From Methanosalsum natronophilum (GTDB taxonomy: Archaea; Halobacteriota; Methanosarcinia; Methanosarcinales; Methanosarcinaceae), in the NCBI RefSeq assembly GCF_024808815.1, contig NZ_JANUCS010000004.1:1-64000 (forward strand): a stretch of DNA of 64,000 nt, given 5' to 3'. A program made the translations under genes and the position numbers. The notes beneath the pieces were generated by a model. The model saw only the letters and a program-made list of their open reading frames with translations, did no database searches and was not told the origin of the DNA. Shown in pieces: positions 29,292 through 38,242 of the stretch; the first letter of the stretch is position 1, and each line of letters opens with the position of its first letter.

Positions 29292-32200
29292 TTGAAGTTA
29301 AACCTTGATTATGATTCTGGGGTAAATGAAAGTGAATACAGATATCAGCAGCAACTAAAAAGTCAATCAACTGATGAAAAAAGTGGTGCTGTGAATTATT
29401 CCAATGAAAAGAAAATACTTCAGAGAATTGAAGATTTATTGACCGCTATCATGGAAAAGAAAACTGATATGCAGTTTGATACTTTTTTTAATCATTTAAA
29501 TGATGAACATGAGAGTTACTATAATTACGGTCTTGGTTTATTTTATTTAAAGCAAAATGACAAGAAGAGATCATTAAAACATTTTTCATTCTCATACGAA
29601 CAGTTCAAAGCTATTGATAAATATGTCAGTGCATCAATTGCATGCTCGAAGAGCATTGAACAAAATCCTAAAAATGGTGAACTCCATAGGAGGATTGCAG
29701 AGATGCATCATAAATATGGTGCTAAGAAAGAAGCACTTGACTCGTATCTTGAAGCTATAGAAATATACAAGGAAAAAAGAGATTGGTCAAAAGTAAAAAA
29801 TCTATGTAATATCGCAGAATCGATTGATCCAAATAATCCTCTAATTAGTGAGATGTATGGGTATGCCTACCAGAACACTGCCGGAAAAAAGGCTGAAGCT
29901 ATAAACTACTATGAAAAAGCAAAGCAGATATATCTTAAATGTGGACAGAAAAAAGAGTCTGAAAGGTGTAACAAAACAATAGATGAGATGATGTCAAGTT
30001 CGCAGGTTCAAGAACTTGATATTCCATATTTCACATCATATAAGAGAGATAATATTAATACAGTAGCTATAAGTGACGGCATACCTGTTGATGAATGGAT
30101 AAACAGTAATCATACCAGTTCAAATGTATTAAAATTAGCCGAATCTGATGATATGCTGTTGGATTATGATATTTATAAAGTGGATAGATCTATATGTCTG
30201 ACCTTGGAAAGGACCAATGGAAGTTATAAACAATCATATTCAAAACTTGAGAATTTTTTCTTAAACCTCTTTTTCGAGATGCTTAGTCTAAGGCAAGAGT
30301 CCTTTAATGATAGTAACAAGGATTTCAAGCATGATGAATACTGTACCGTGAAATCAGAATTTCTTGAGTTTAAGCGAATAATAAATCAGGCGTTAGGTCA
30401 AGCTTACATGGACCAGAACTCTAGCTCTATTGGCACTATCTATACCACACCTGCACTCTCTTTATTGAAGAAACTGCTCAAATCAATTGATCCTGACCTT
30501 AATGAGGTACAGTTGGAATATATTGAACAAGCTAAACACATTGCTGTTCCAGGGAGTGCCTTATTTTTCTTAGAACTGTTCACTCAACTAAAAAGAAAGG
30601 ATATTATTTTAAAGCTACAGAGGTACACCAATGATTATGGTTATGATGAGATATCAGGTTTGATTGATATACCCTTACTCCTTCTCAAGCCATGGGACCA
30701 TCAGTTTGAAGCTTTCAAAGCATGGAAGAACAATCGATCAACAGGAATAGTTGAAATGGCTACTGCAACTGGTAAGACTGTAGTAGGGTTCATGGCAATA
30801 GAACACTTAGTGAACACAAACCAAACTAATAGAAAAATAATTGTCCGGATAATAGCAAGTTCTACAGCTATACTGAACCAATGGAGACGTGAACTCATAG
30901 AGAAGATGGGACTAATGGCAGACCCGAAATTAGATTACAATTCCAGTATAATCTGCAAAGGTGCTCATATTTATTTCCAAACAGTTCATATTGTTATGAA
31001 AAGACCTGAGAGTTATGGTTGTGATCTTTTGATAGTGGATGAAGTACACCATTTTGCTGCGGAATCTTTCAGAAACGCTTTAAAGGTCCCTACACCAAGG
31101 AAAATGGGTCTTTCAGCTACAATTGAAGGTAAAACTAAACTAGATTATCTGGTTAAATATCTGGGCCCCATAATTTACAGGTTTGATCTCGAAAGTGCAA
31201 TTCGAGCTGATATACTCCCCAAGTTCGAGTGGAAATTGAATGTGGTATACCTTTCAGTAACAGAAGAAGAGGAATTCGAACAAATCTCAAAAAAGATATT
31301 ATTATTATTCAACCATGTTTCAACGGATTATGCTACTATCAGGAAAATAAGTAAATCTGAGGTCACTATCACTAATTTATATCATTTTGTAAGATTAACT
31401 GAAATTGCTAGATATAAGAAAATAGGATTGCCAGATGAATGGAAGGCACTACAGGCTAAATTACAGGAAAGAAGGTGGATCATCCATAGGTCACAACCTA
31501 AGATCAACAAGGCAATTGAACTTGCTTCTTATTATCTGGAACTAAAAAAGAAAATCATCCTTTTTGTCATGGACATTAATACTTGTGATCTGGTGGCCAG
31601 TGAACTAGAAAAGAAATACTCGAATGTTTATGTAGCTCATTCCAAAATGAAGGATGCTAATAGAAGCATACTAGAGTTCAAAAGGTCAGCATCTGGGATA
31701 CTCATTGGTGCTAAGATGCTTGATGAAGGTATTGATATACCCGATGCAGAGATTGGGATAAATGTATCCTCTACTGAATCCAAACTACAGCTTGTGCAGA
31801 GGCTAGGCAGAGTATTAAGGAAAAAAGATAATAAAAATCCGATATTCCATCATTTCATAGGATTACCTTCAACTGGTTCTTATGTGAATTATGAGGATAA
31901 TATCAAGTTTATGGAAGAACTCTCTAATATCCAAGATATCGCTCTTCATTTAGGTGTTGAGACGGAGATGAATTACGAGACTGACCAGCTCCTGGATGTT
32001 CATAACAGTGCAGAAACAATGGTTCATGAAAATAATTTTGGTGAGAAGGTAGGTACTTTATATTTAGGCAATATTCTAAAACAATTTAATGAAAAAGTAG
32101 TTCATGAAACTATACTGAGACGGTTAGAACTTCTTGATCCAAATAAAAAGATATCAGATGAGAAGTGGAGACAAATCGTTCGAGAAGCGTTTGGAATCAA

Positions 32201-32300
32201 AGATGAACTGTATTTGAACGTGCCGGGGTACTGGTGGATACTTGTCATTGGAGATAGGAACGCTAAAAAGATATCACAGTTGTTAAAAAGTAAGTGTTAG
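29292..32300 (+). CDS. TPR-containing SF2 (DEAD/DEAH, ResIII-like) helicase
   Basis: The N-terminal half has TPR-like helix pairs (YGLGLFYLKQNDKKRSLKHF, EIYKEKRDWSKVKNLCNIAE, EAINYYEKAKQIYLKCGQ). An unassigned middle leads to an SF2 core: DHQFEAFKAWKNN, Walker A ATATGKT, VDEVHHFAAE, GLSATIEG, GAKMLDEGIDIPDAEIGINV and QRLGRVLRKKD. I choose TTG at 29292, with GGAG 8 nt upstream and the TATA box at 29223; the upstream TTG (29238) would precede the expected transcript start. About 1002 residues. It faces mcrBC, so a DNA-targeting defence role is plausible but unproven. It ends in TAG, with another TAG six codons on and a TGA further. Confidence 0.75.
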   Translation: MKLNLDYDSGVNESEYRYQQQLKSQSTDEKSGAVNYSNEKKILQRIEDLLTAIMEKKTDMQFDTFFNHLNDEHESYYNYGLGLFYLKQNDKKRSLKHFSFSYEQFKAIDKYVSASIACSKSIEQNPKNGELHRRIAEMHHKYGAKKEALDSYLEAIEIYKEKRDWSKVKNLCNIAESIDPNNPLISEMYGYAYQNTAGKKAEAINYYEKAKQIYLKCGQKKESERCNKTIDEMMSSSQVQELDIPYFTSYKRDNINTVAISDGIPVDEWINSNHTSSNVLKLAESDDMLLDYDIYKVDRSICLTLERTNGSYKQSYSKLENFFLNLFFEMLSLRQESFNDSNKDFKHDEYCTVKSEFLEFKRIINQALGQAYMDQNSSSIGTIYTTPALSLLKKLLKSIDPDLNEVQLEYIEQAKHIAVPGSALFFLELFTQLKRKDIILKLQRYTNDYGYDEISGLIDIPLLLLKPWDHQFEAFKAWKNNRSTGIVEMATATGKTVVGFMAIEHLVNTNQTNRKIIVRIIASSTAILNQWRRELIEKMGLMADPKLDYNSSIICKGAHIYFQTVHIVMKRPESYGCDLLIVDEVHHFAAESFRNALKVPTPRKMGLSATIEGKTKLDYLVKYLGPIIYRFDLESAIRADILPKFEWKLNVVYLSVTEEEEFEQISKKILLLFNHVSTDYATIRKISKSEVTITNLYHFVRLTEIARYKKIGLPDEWKALQAKLQERRWIIHRSQPKINKAIELASYYLELKKKIILFVMDINTCDLVASELEKKYSNVYVAHSKMKDANRSILEFKRSASGILIGAKMLDEGIDIPDAEIGINVSSTESKLQLVQRLGRVLRKKDNKNPIFHHFIGLPSTGSYVNYEDNIKFMEELSNIQDIALHLGVETEMNYETDQLLDVHNSAETMVHENNFGEKVGTLYLGNILKQFNEKVVHETILRRLELLDPNKKISDEKWRQIVREAFGIKDELYLNVPGYWWILVIGDRNAKKISQLLKSKC

Positions 32301-32392
32301 TTGATGAAGAATAGTTAGAACCAACAATCGATTTGATTGGTATTTGGAATAGGTGATTTCTTGCTCGTTACCAAACAAGTAACTCCAAAAAT

Positions 32393-33445
32393 TTAGTTAT
32401 TATCAATCACTTCAGGAAAAAACGATTTGATCAATGAATGGAGTTGTGTTTCAATATTTGTAAAATCCGTGTTCAGATCAATTGTTTTAACACTTATCCT
32501 GTTTCCACCTAACATATAATCATTATCAGGTGTTATGTCTTCATCGGTTTTAGCATAAAGTAGTACTCCACTTACATTTCCCGAACCCAGACTATCCTTA
32601 TTCTTCACATAAGTATATATTTGATACAGGTTGGATGAATGATGTCTACGCGTATTATACATACTATGGACCTGCATAGTGTTCGAATAATATTTAGTAT
32701 CGATTATCAATATTTTGTCATTATACTCTACCATAATATCCGATCTCATTGCAGGTAGGAGTTCGACTATACCATCATCAGTATCCCACTCAATATTTGA
32801 AGCGGTAACAGAGAGCTTTGAGTAATGTTTACGGTAATATTCACGTACAAACTTCTCAAACAATCTATGCATTGCTTGATCATCTATGTAATGTTGTGAT
32901 TCTAATTCACCACTCTTTTCACTCATGATCATTGTTTTTATCACAAGAAAACAAATATTTATCAACATCCTATATGTGGAATTATTGCGATGATAAGTTA
33001 GACCTGACCACCGGATCCTATACGGATCAAGTTCATCAACGTCGTTGAAATAGATGAGTACTTTTTTTAATAGATATTTTCTTGATGAATCTACGTCATT
33101 AGACCTTAATAACAAGTGAGTTGTGGTCTTTAGTATTTGGTTCATGTACGTATTCTTGGTGAACTCATCGAATTCACAGACTAGTTTCTTTTTAACCAAT
33201 GTCTGAGCTTTAATGGATCCTGTAACATCGATCCTTCCTATAGGCACACCACGCTCTTCTGACCTAGATATATACTCTCGTCCTAATCCACGTCGAACCT
33301 GATTGAATATACCTTTACCTAATATTGCAGCAAGTAGGTCATTTGAGTTATGGAACTCTTCTGCTGCTACTTGTGCATAACTATCTTGATTTAGTACCTG
33401 GAACGCGTAAGAAAGCATATAATAGATGTTTTGGACCTTTATCAT
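32393..33445 (-). CDS. mcrC: 5-methylcytosine restriction component McrC (nuclease subunit)
   Basis: The 350-residue protein begins VQNIYYMLSYAFQVLNQ and has the McrC core AMRSDIMVEYNDKILIIDTKYY, a PD-(D/E)xK site with the DTK triad, followed by SSNLYQIYTYVKN. McrC joins the McrB ring and cuts DNA. Its ATG overlaps the McrB stop by 4 nt (ATGA), so the two genes are translationally coupled. Length is typical. Confidence 0.92.
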   Translation of the reverse strand: MIKVQNIYYMLSYAFQVLNQDSYAQVAAEEFHNSNDLLAAILGKGIFNQVRRGLGREYISRSEERGVPIGRIDVTGSIKAQTLVKKKLVCEFDEFTKNTYMNQILKTTTHLLLRSNDVDSSRKYLLKKVLIYFNDVDELDPYRIRWSGLTYHRNNSTYRMLINICFLVIKTMIMSEKSGELESQHYIDDQAMHRLFEKFVREYYRKHYSKLSVTASNIEWDTDDGIVELLPAMRSDIMVEYNDKILIIDTKYYSNTMQVHSMYNTRRHHSSNLYQIYTYVKNKDSLGSGNVSGVLLYAKTDEDITPDNDYMLGGNRISVKTIDLNTDFTNIETQLHSLIKSFFPEVIDNN

Positions 33446-35553
33446 CTAATACTTCCAAAAAGCTTGTTCTTCCACTGTTCAACTTTATTTTTCTCATCAA
33501 ACCAGTATTCTTCGAGTAATGGCACAATCTCATATTCAATTATGGATCTTAGGACCGAATCAGTAACATTCCCTTCCAAACAAAAGAAACTATGTCCTAT
33601 CCTAAACCCTTCACCCAACGATTCATCCTGGGCAATAAATTCATTCAATAATTTCACTTGCTCTATTAATTTCCTAAAATTGGGATTATTCGAATTTCTT
33701 ACAATCGTTTCAAATCCATCAGAATCAAATGCGGGATGTAAATCAAAGAATGCAAACCTTCTCCTTAATGCATAATCTATTATAGCTAAACTTCGATCAG
33801 CAGTGTTCATGAGACCAATTATGTGAACATTGGGTGGTACTGAAAAGAGTTCATCGGAATAGATTATACGCAACTGTTGACCACGTTTATCATTCTCGAT
33901 CAACATCATCAATTCACCAAATATCTTGCTAAGATTACCGCGGTTAAGCTCATCTATAATGAAAAAATAATCGTTATTCTGGTCATCCTCTTGAGCTCTT
34001 TTACAAAATTCATAGAATGGACCATGATTTAACTCGAACCCAGTTTCTGTGGGTCTATACCCCATAATAAAATCTTCATAACTGTAACTCTGATGAAACT
34101 GGACCATCATGACCCGATTAGTATCCTGTTCTCCCATGATAGAGTATGCGAGCCTTTTAGCAACAAATGTCTTACCCACCCCAGGTGCACCTTGCAAAAT
34201 AATATTCTTTTTATTTTTCACGAGATTTATGAGGGAATGATACGTACTAGAATTCATGAAAACTTCGCCAAGAAAATCTTCTTCAGTATACTTTGGATAA
34301 ATGTAATCTTTTTCTTCGAATTCTTCTTCCTCCTCCTCTTCAAAGAACAATTTTTCCAATTTCTTATAATATGAAGTATAAGGTGTAATGTCTGTAAGCA
34401 TTTTAGTTACAGCGTTCCCAGGATGGGGCCATTCTCCTTTATGTGTCCATTTAACTTTACGAATGTTCTTATATTCGTCATTTCTACCAGGATCAAAAAT
34501 ATATTCTGATTCAACTATACCTCTTCCAATTACCTTAGATTGACCTTTTTTTGCATAAATAATATCTCCAGGTTTCATTTCGTTAGTAAATTGCCAGGTT
34601 GCATGTGCAGCATCCCTATAAGTATAATCTTCACCGTAAAGCTCTTTCATTTTAGCTTTCATGGCAGATTTTGAAGGATATTGCCTTAAATCTTCCAATT
34701 CACCTCTTCTGATACCCATAATCCCATTTTGGTAAAACTCACCCCATTTTTTAGCTTGTATACCAGGAGAATATATCCAGTACTTGATCTCGGGTGAAGG
34801 ATCAGGTTCGATTGAACTACTATTACTTCCACTAGGGTTTTTTTGTGACCATGCAGCATAAGATAGTTCAGGAAAACTTTTGATTGAAGAATCTTCATGT
34901 TCAAAAAAGGATTTACACTTATCTATTAGTTTCAGATATTCTTCTGCACTTGGAATTCGAAGATCTGATAGTTCTTCAATTTCTTCACCAAAGGAGTTAC
35001 TATTTTCTCTTAAATAATCTCGGTTAGTTCTATCAAGGTTAAGGTAAGAATAAGGTCTAATCCAGTACAGGCCCATAGTAATGTTCCATTTAATGCCAGC
35101 CTGTTCTTTTACAATATTGAATATGTGCTTGAACTCATTACGGTTAGACTCAGTTGGATTATCAGCATACTTTATTGCAATATCGAACAATTCCCATAAA
35201 TTGTTGATTAGATCTAATATATTTTCTGAGTTACCCGAATAGAACCAGGTTCTCATGTTGTTCAGTAAAGGTACACCTTCAAGGTCAGTTGGTGGTTCGG
35301 CTTCTACTCTCAATTTATTTCCAATTCCCTTCATAAGATTTATTCGATTCTCATCGGTCAAACCTCTATTAAAGCAACCAAAGACCGTGAACGGTCCAAT
35401 GTCATTGAAAGGATCATCATTTTGGATGAAATTGTATTGGAAACCTAATTTATCATATTCCTCTTTTAATATGTTTAGTAGGTCATCTCTGTTATTTTTG
35501 TACAACAAAAGCTTATCAGCAAATTCTATAAAGAATCGTGTCCATGTGAACAT
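33442..35553 (-). CDS. mcrB: 5-methylcytosine restriction GTPase McrB with EVE-like specificity domain
   Basis: The C-terminal AAA+ GTPase has Walker A GAPGVGKT, Walker B FFIIDELNRGNLSKIFGELM and the GTP-specificity motif MNTADRS followed by RRRFAFFDLHP. In front, around residues 255-400, an EVE/ASCH-like domain (KYWIYSPGIQAKKWGEF ... HATWQFTNEMKPGDIIY) is the probable modified-base reader; an acidic Glu run (EEEEEEEFEEKDY) links the two. The first ~200 residues are an unassigned helical region (FTWTRFFIEFADKLLLY ... GIKWNITMGLYWIRPYSYLN). At 703 residues it is normal for an archaeal McrB. Target modification cannot be told from sequence. Confidence 0.9.
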   Translation of the reverse strand: MFTWTRFFIEFADKLLLYKNNRDDLLNILKEEYDKLGFQYNFIQNDDPFNDIGPFTVFGCFNRGLTDENRINLMKGIGNKLRVEAEPPTDLEGVPLLNNMRTWFYSGNSENILDLINNLWELFDIAIKYADNPTESNRNEFKHIFNIVKEQAGIKWNITMGLYWIRPYSYLNLDRTNRDYLRENSNSFGEEIEELSDLRIPSAEEYLKLIDKCKSFFEHEDSSIKSFPELSYAAWSQKNPSGSNSSSIEPDPSPEIKYWIYSPGIQAKKWGEFYQNGIMGIRRGELEDLRQYPSKSAMKAKMKELYGEDYTYRDAAHATWQFTNEMKPGDIIYAKKGQSKVIGRGIVESEYIFDPGRNDEYKNIRKVKWTHKGEWPHPGNAVTKMLTDITPYTSYYKKLEKLFFEEEEEEEFEEKDYIYPKYTEEDFLGEVFMNSSTYHSLINLVKNKKNIILQGAPGVGKTFVAKRLAYSIMGEQDTNRVMMVQFHQSYSYEDFIMGYRPTETGFELNHGPFYEFCKRAQEDDQNNDYFFIIDELNRGNLSKIFGELMMLIENDKRGQQLRIIYSDELFSVPPNVHIIGLMNTADRSLAIIDYALRRRFAFFDLHPAFDSDGFETIVRNSNNPNFRKLIEQVKLLNEFIAQDESLGEGFRIGHSFFCLEGNVTDSVLRSIIEYEIVPLLEEYWFDEKNKVEQWKNKLFGSIR

Positions 35554-35861
35554 ATTATCTCAGTCCCATATTTTTTAATCTATTCCTAATTATTTTAGTA
35601 CAGATATAACTTGCATATTATATCATTTTTATTCTATATATGGGAAACAATCAATTTTGTTTCATATTCCTAAAACATGAATTTCTGCGTTTCATAAGAT
35701 AATCGTGATAATTTCGAGCATACCTTGACAAAAGGTACTGGTAAATTCAATATCAATTCAATATCATATAATTTGGAGTAGACTCATAAAAATATACTTT
35801 TTAAGAGGTAGATTTAAATTATTGTCTACAAATCTCAATATTATATATAAAAAGGGTTTTC
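35554..35861. other. Divergent intergenic region between mcrB and the pilin-like gene
   Basis: AT-rich divergent promoter region. TATATAAAA at 35843-35851 is too close to the ATG at 35862 for a standard -25 position, so the downstream gene may have an upstream promoter or be nearly leaderless. No gene seen. Confidence 0.4.
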
Positions 35862-36503
35862 ATGGTTGTTAGATGTCAGTTAAAAGACTCATTATCAGGC
35901 ACAACCCCGGTAATTGGGATACTATTTTTAGCAGTTATAGTTATAGGATTATCTTTTGTTGTAGTAAATGCATTAATGTCGATAGATACACCTGAGGAGC
36001 ATTACCAGCGTTTCCTTGACCAGATCCATAACTTAGAGTCCGAAAATGACGTTCAAGATACAGTTGTTGAAAATCTTTTTTCGAATTCGGCTTTTGATGA
36101 CTGGGAAGCTAGTGTTGAATGGGGATCTAGTGCCAAACTGACAAATAAGTCTGAAAATGGCAATAGTGTGATTCAAGATAACTCTTCCTCAGGAGGATAT
36201 TTAAGACAAAAATTTTATGATTTCGATTCGGATAAAGATTATCGTGTCTCTTTTTATGCAAAAAAAGAAGGAACTATAAATGATGTTAATACTAGAGCAC
36301 TACTTTATGAAGATGGGAATAATTTTACAGTAGCTTACTCTGACAATTTCACAAGTGAATTAACAGATGAATGGCAACTTTTTGAATATGAAATAACGTA
36401 CATTCCTGAAGATACTGAATATATTAGAGTTGAGATATATAGAGGATTAGAAGTTGAAGAAGGATATATCTTTGTACATAGCCCAAAACTCAAAGAAATT
36501 TAA
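35862..36503 (+). CDS. Pilin-like membrane-anchored protein with a beta-sandwich (carbohydrate-binding-like) domain
   Basis: The head SLSGTTPVIGILFLAVIVIG is a type IV pilin-like leader and helix, followed by the linker HYQRFLDQIHN, close to that of the LamG protein at 26311-27156. Residues ~70-213 form a CenC-like carbohydrate-binding module: NLFSNSAFDDWEASVEWG, FDSDKDYRVSFYAKKEG, DEWQLFEYEITYIPEDTEYI and the VEIYRG strand. It would be displayed on the cell surface. The gene lies between mcrBC and hgcB and is transcribed alone. Confidence 0.75.
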   Translation: MVVRCQLKDSLSGTTPVIGILFLAVIVIGLSFVVVNALMSIDTPEEHYQRFLDQIHNLESENDVQDTVVENLFSNSAFDDWEASVEWGSSAKLTNKSENGNSVIQDNSSSGGYLRQKFYDFDSDKDYRVSFYAKKEGTINDVNTRALLYEDGNNFTVAYSDNFTSELTDEWQLFEYEITYIPEDTEYIRVEIYRGLEVEEGYIFVHSPKLKEI

Positions 36504-36634
36504 TTGTAATGAAAAAAATTAACTCGATGATGGATCAATATGTACCGATTCATGGAGAATTAAGTTATAGTTATTACAAGATAAAAGTTCACTAAATTCT
36601 CTAAATACATGAATATTATGCCTAGAAAAACAGC

Positions 36635-36934
36635 TCAGCAGCATGATTTACCATCATCATCACATCCACATTCACCACTATCCATTTCTTTTCCTTTTAG
36701 TGCTGCACGTATCATTGCCCATGCACATCCAACACCAGCTTCAACTTTAATAGCTTCATTTGGACAATTCTGAGCACATGCTCCACATTCTATACATGAT
36801 GTAGGGTTTGTGAGTTTAACATGATCATTTCCTTCAGTAAAGACATTGTGTGGACAAACCTGAATACATCGATGACAATTGATACAGTTTTCTGGATAAT
36901 ATTCAAGTGTGTTTTCAAGATATGAGTTAAACAT
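36635..36934 (-). CDS. hgcB: Mercury methylation ferredoxin HgcB
   Basis: The 99-residue protein has two [4Fe-4S] motifs (Cys17/20/23/27 in CINCHRCIQVC and Cys47/50/53/57 in CIECGACAQNC). The conserved extra Cys70 in GVGCAWA and the terminal Cys pair CC are the features that separate HgcB from ordinary ferredoxins. HgcB reduces the corrinoid protein HgcA for transfer of a methyl group to Hg(II). Its ATG overlaps the hgcA TAA by one base (TAATG), after a strong GGAGGTGAT ribosome site, so it is cotranscribed. I see no ArsR-type regulator nearby. Confidence 0.96.
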   Translation of the reverse strand: MFNSYLENTLEYYPENCINCHRCIQVCPHNVFTEGNDHVKLTNPTSCIECGACAQNCPNEAIKVEAGVGCAWAMIRAALKGKEMDSGECGCDDDGKSCC

Positions 36935-38004
36935 TAGATCACCTCCAAAAAACTAAGTGTTCCTAGTAGAAGTAAAAGTATTATTCCAGCTCCACCCATG
37001 AAAGCTAGTATTGGGATGTATCTGTATATCTCTTTTTTTACTCCTGACTTTGATGTTAATGGAGTAGCACCAGTAAAATTGAGTGTAATATATGCAGTTA
37101 CTGAAGGTATGATCAAAAGCGGTATTATTGATCCAAGGATACTTGCACCTGGTGAAGTATTAGGGTCAGTCAGGTATAAGATTGAAAATGGAATTGCAAC
37201 TATTATACCAAGAATGAATCCTTTTGTAGTAAAATCTGATGTTGGTATGAAAGGAAGTAAGGTAGGAAATAAAACAGTTCCTGCAAGTACTGTTGTGATC
37301 ACTGCAAGAGATGCAAGTGGACCTGCAAAAAAATAAAGGATGAGTGTAAGAACAATTGTTGGTAATAATAGATGAGATAGTTCAATTGGTATAAGGATCA
37401 ATCTATCTTTTAATGGAAATTTGACTTTACGCATTTCTGGTGTTGTTTTACGCTCATTTAGATATTCTGGTAGATCACTAGCCTTTATGGGTCCATATTC
37501 TACCTTGAAGCCAGAACGGTTAAATACCTCATGTGCTGAAATACCGGGTGCACCAAGCTGTGGCACTATTAATCTGCGATGTTCTACTCTTTTAGTAAGT
37601 TCTGCTAGTCTTATACGTTTCACAAGTTCATCAGTACCAAACGTACCCTTACCAGCAGCACACCATACATTGATTCCTTTTGTGTCCAGGACAAGAATAT
37701 AACAGTCAATATGTTGAAGTGAATCACGAACAGAATCAAAACTCAATTTGTAATTAGCTGAAACGATAATATCTGAGGTTTTATCAGGATCACCAAGTTT
37801 GTAGAGTCCCGGTTTTACAACATGATTCATACGATCAATTCCCATTCTAGCTAGAAAATGATCAAACCTATCTCTGAACTCGAGTTTACCAGTTGTACTA
37901 AATATATCCGAACTTGGATAACTGTGCGAGAAATTCATTAAAGGGAATGCTTGAAACTTAGTATCGCATGAACAAAACTTGCTGTTATCCTTGTTATTAT
38001 CCAT
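36934..38004 (-). CDS. hgcA: Mercury methylation corrinoid protein HgcA
   Basis: The cap-helix signature NVWCAAGK is present at 112-119, with Cys115 as the lower ligand of the corrinoid cobalt. Upstream, VLDTKGINVW belongs to the corrinoid-binding CFeSP-gamma-like fold. The C-terminal half has five membrane helices (for example LLPTIVLTLILYFFAG and the last AFMGGAGIILLLLLGTLSF), as in all HgcA. 356 residues, typical length. Together with HgcB it converts inorganic Hg(II) to methylmercury, as known in bacteria and methanogens such as Methanolobus. Physiological purpose and regulation are not visible here. Confidence 0.97.
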   Translation of the reverse strand: MDNNKDNSKFCSCDTKFQAFPLMNFSHSYPSSDIFSTTGKLEFRDRFDHFLARMGIDRMNHVVKPGLYKLGDPDKTSDIIVSANYKLSFDSVRDSLQHIDCYILVLDTKGINVWCAAGKGTFGTDELVKRIRLAELTKRVEHRRLIVPQLGAPGISAHEVFNRSGFKVEYGPIKASDLPEYLNERKTTPEMRKVKFPLKDRLILIPIELSHLLLPTIVLTLILYFFAGPLASLAVITTVLAGTVLFPTLLPFIPTSDFTTKGFILGIIVAIPFSILYLTDPNTSPGASILGSIIPLLIIPSVTAYITLNFTGATPLTSKSGVKKEIYRYIPILAFMGGAGIILLLLLGTLSFLEVI

Positions 38005-38242
38005 TCAAGAAATACCTCGGTTCCAAATACTATTTATTCATAATAAATACCTTTTTGTGTTGACATTTTTTTGACCTTGTAAAAAACATTTTATGTCCTA
38101 ATAATGCGGTTTGTGCAAGTCTATCTCAAAATAAATCAAATATAGTTCTAAATTTTTAAATACATTGAATGAAAAAATTTTAATGACAAAATTGTTCATT
38201 GACAAATGTTTTTATTCTTAAAAGATGATTATATAATAAGGA

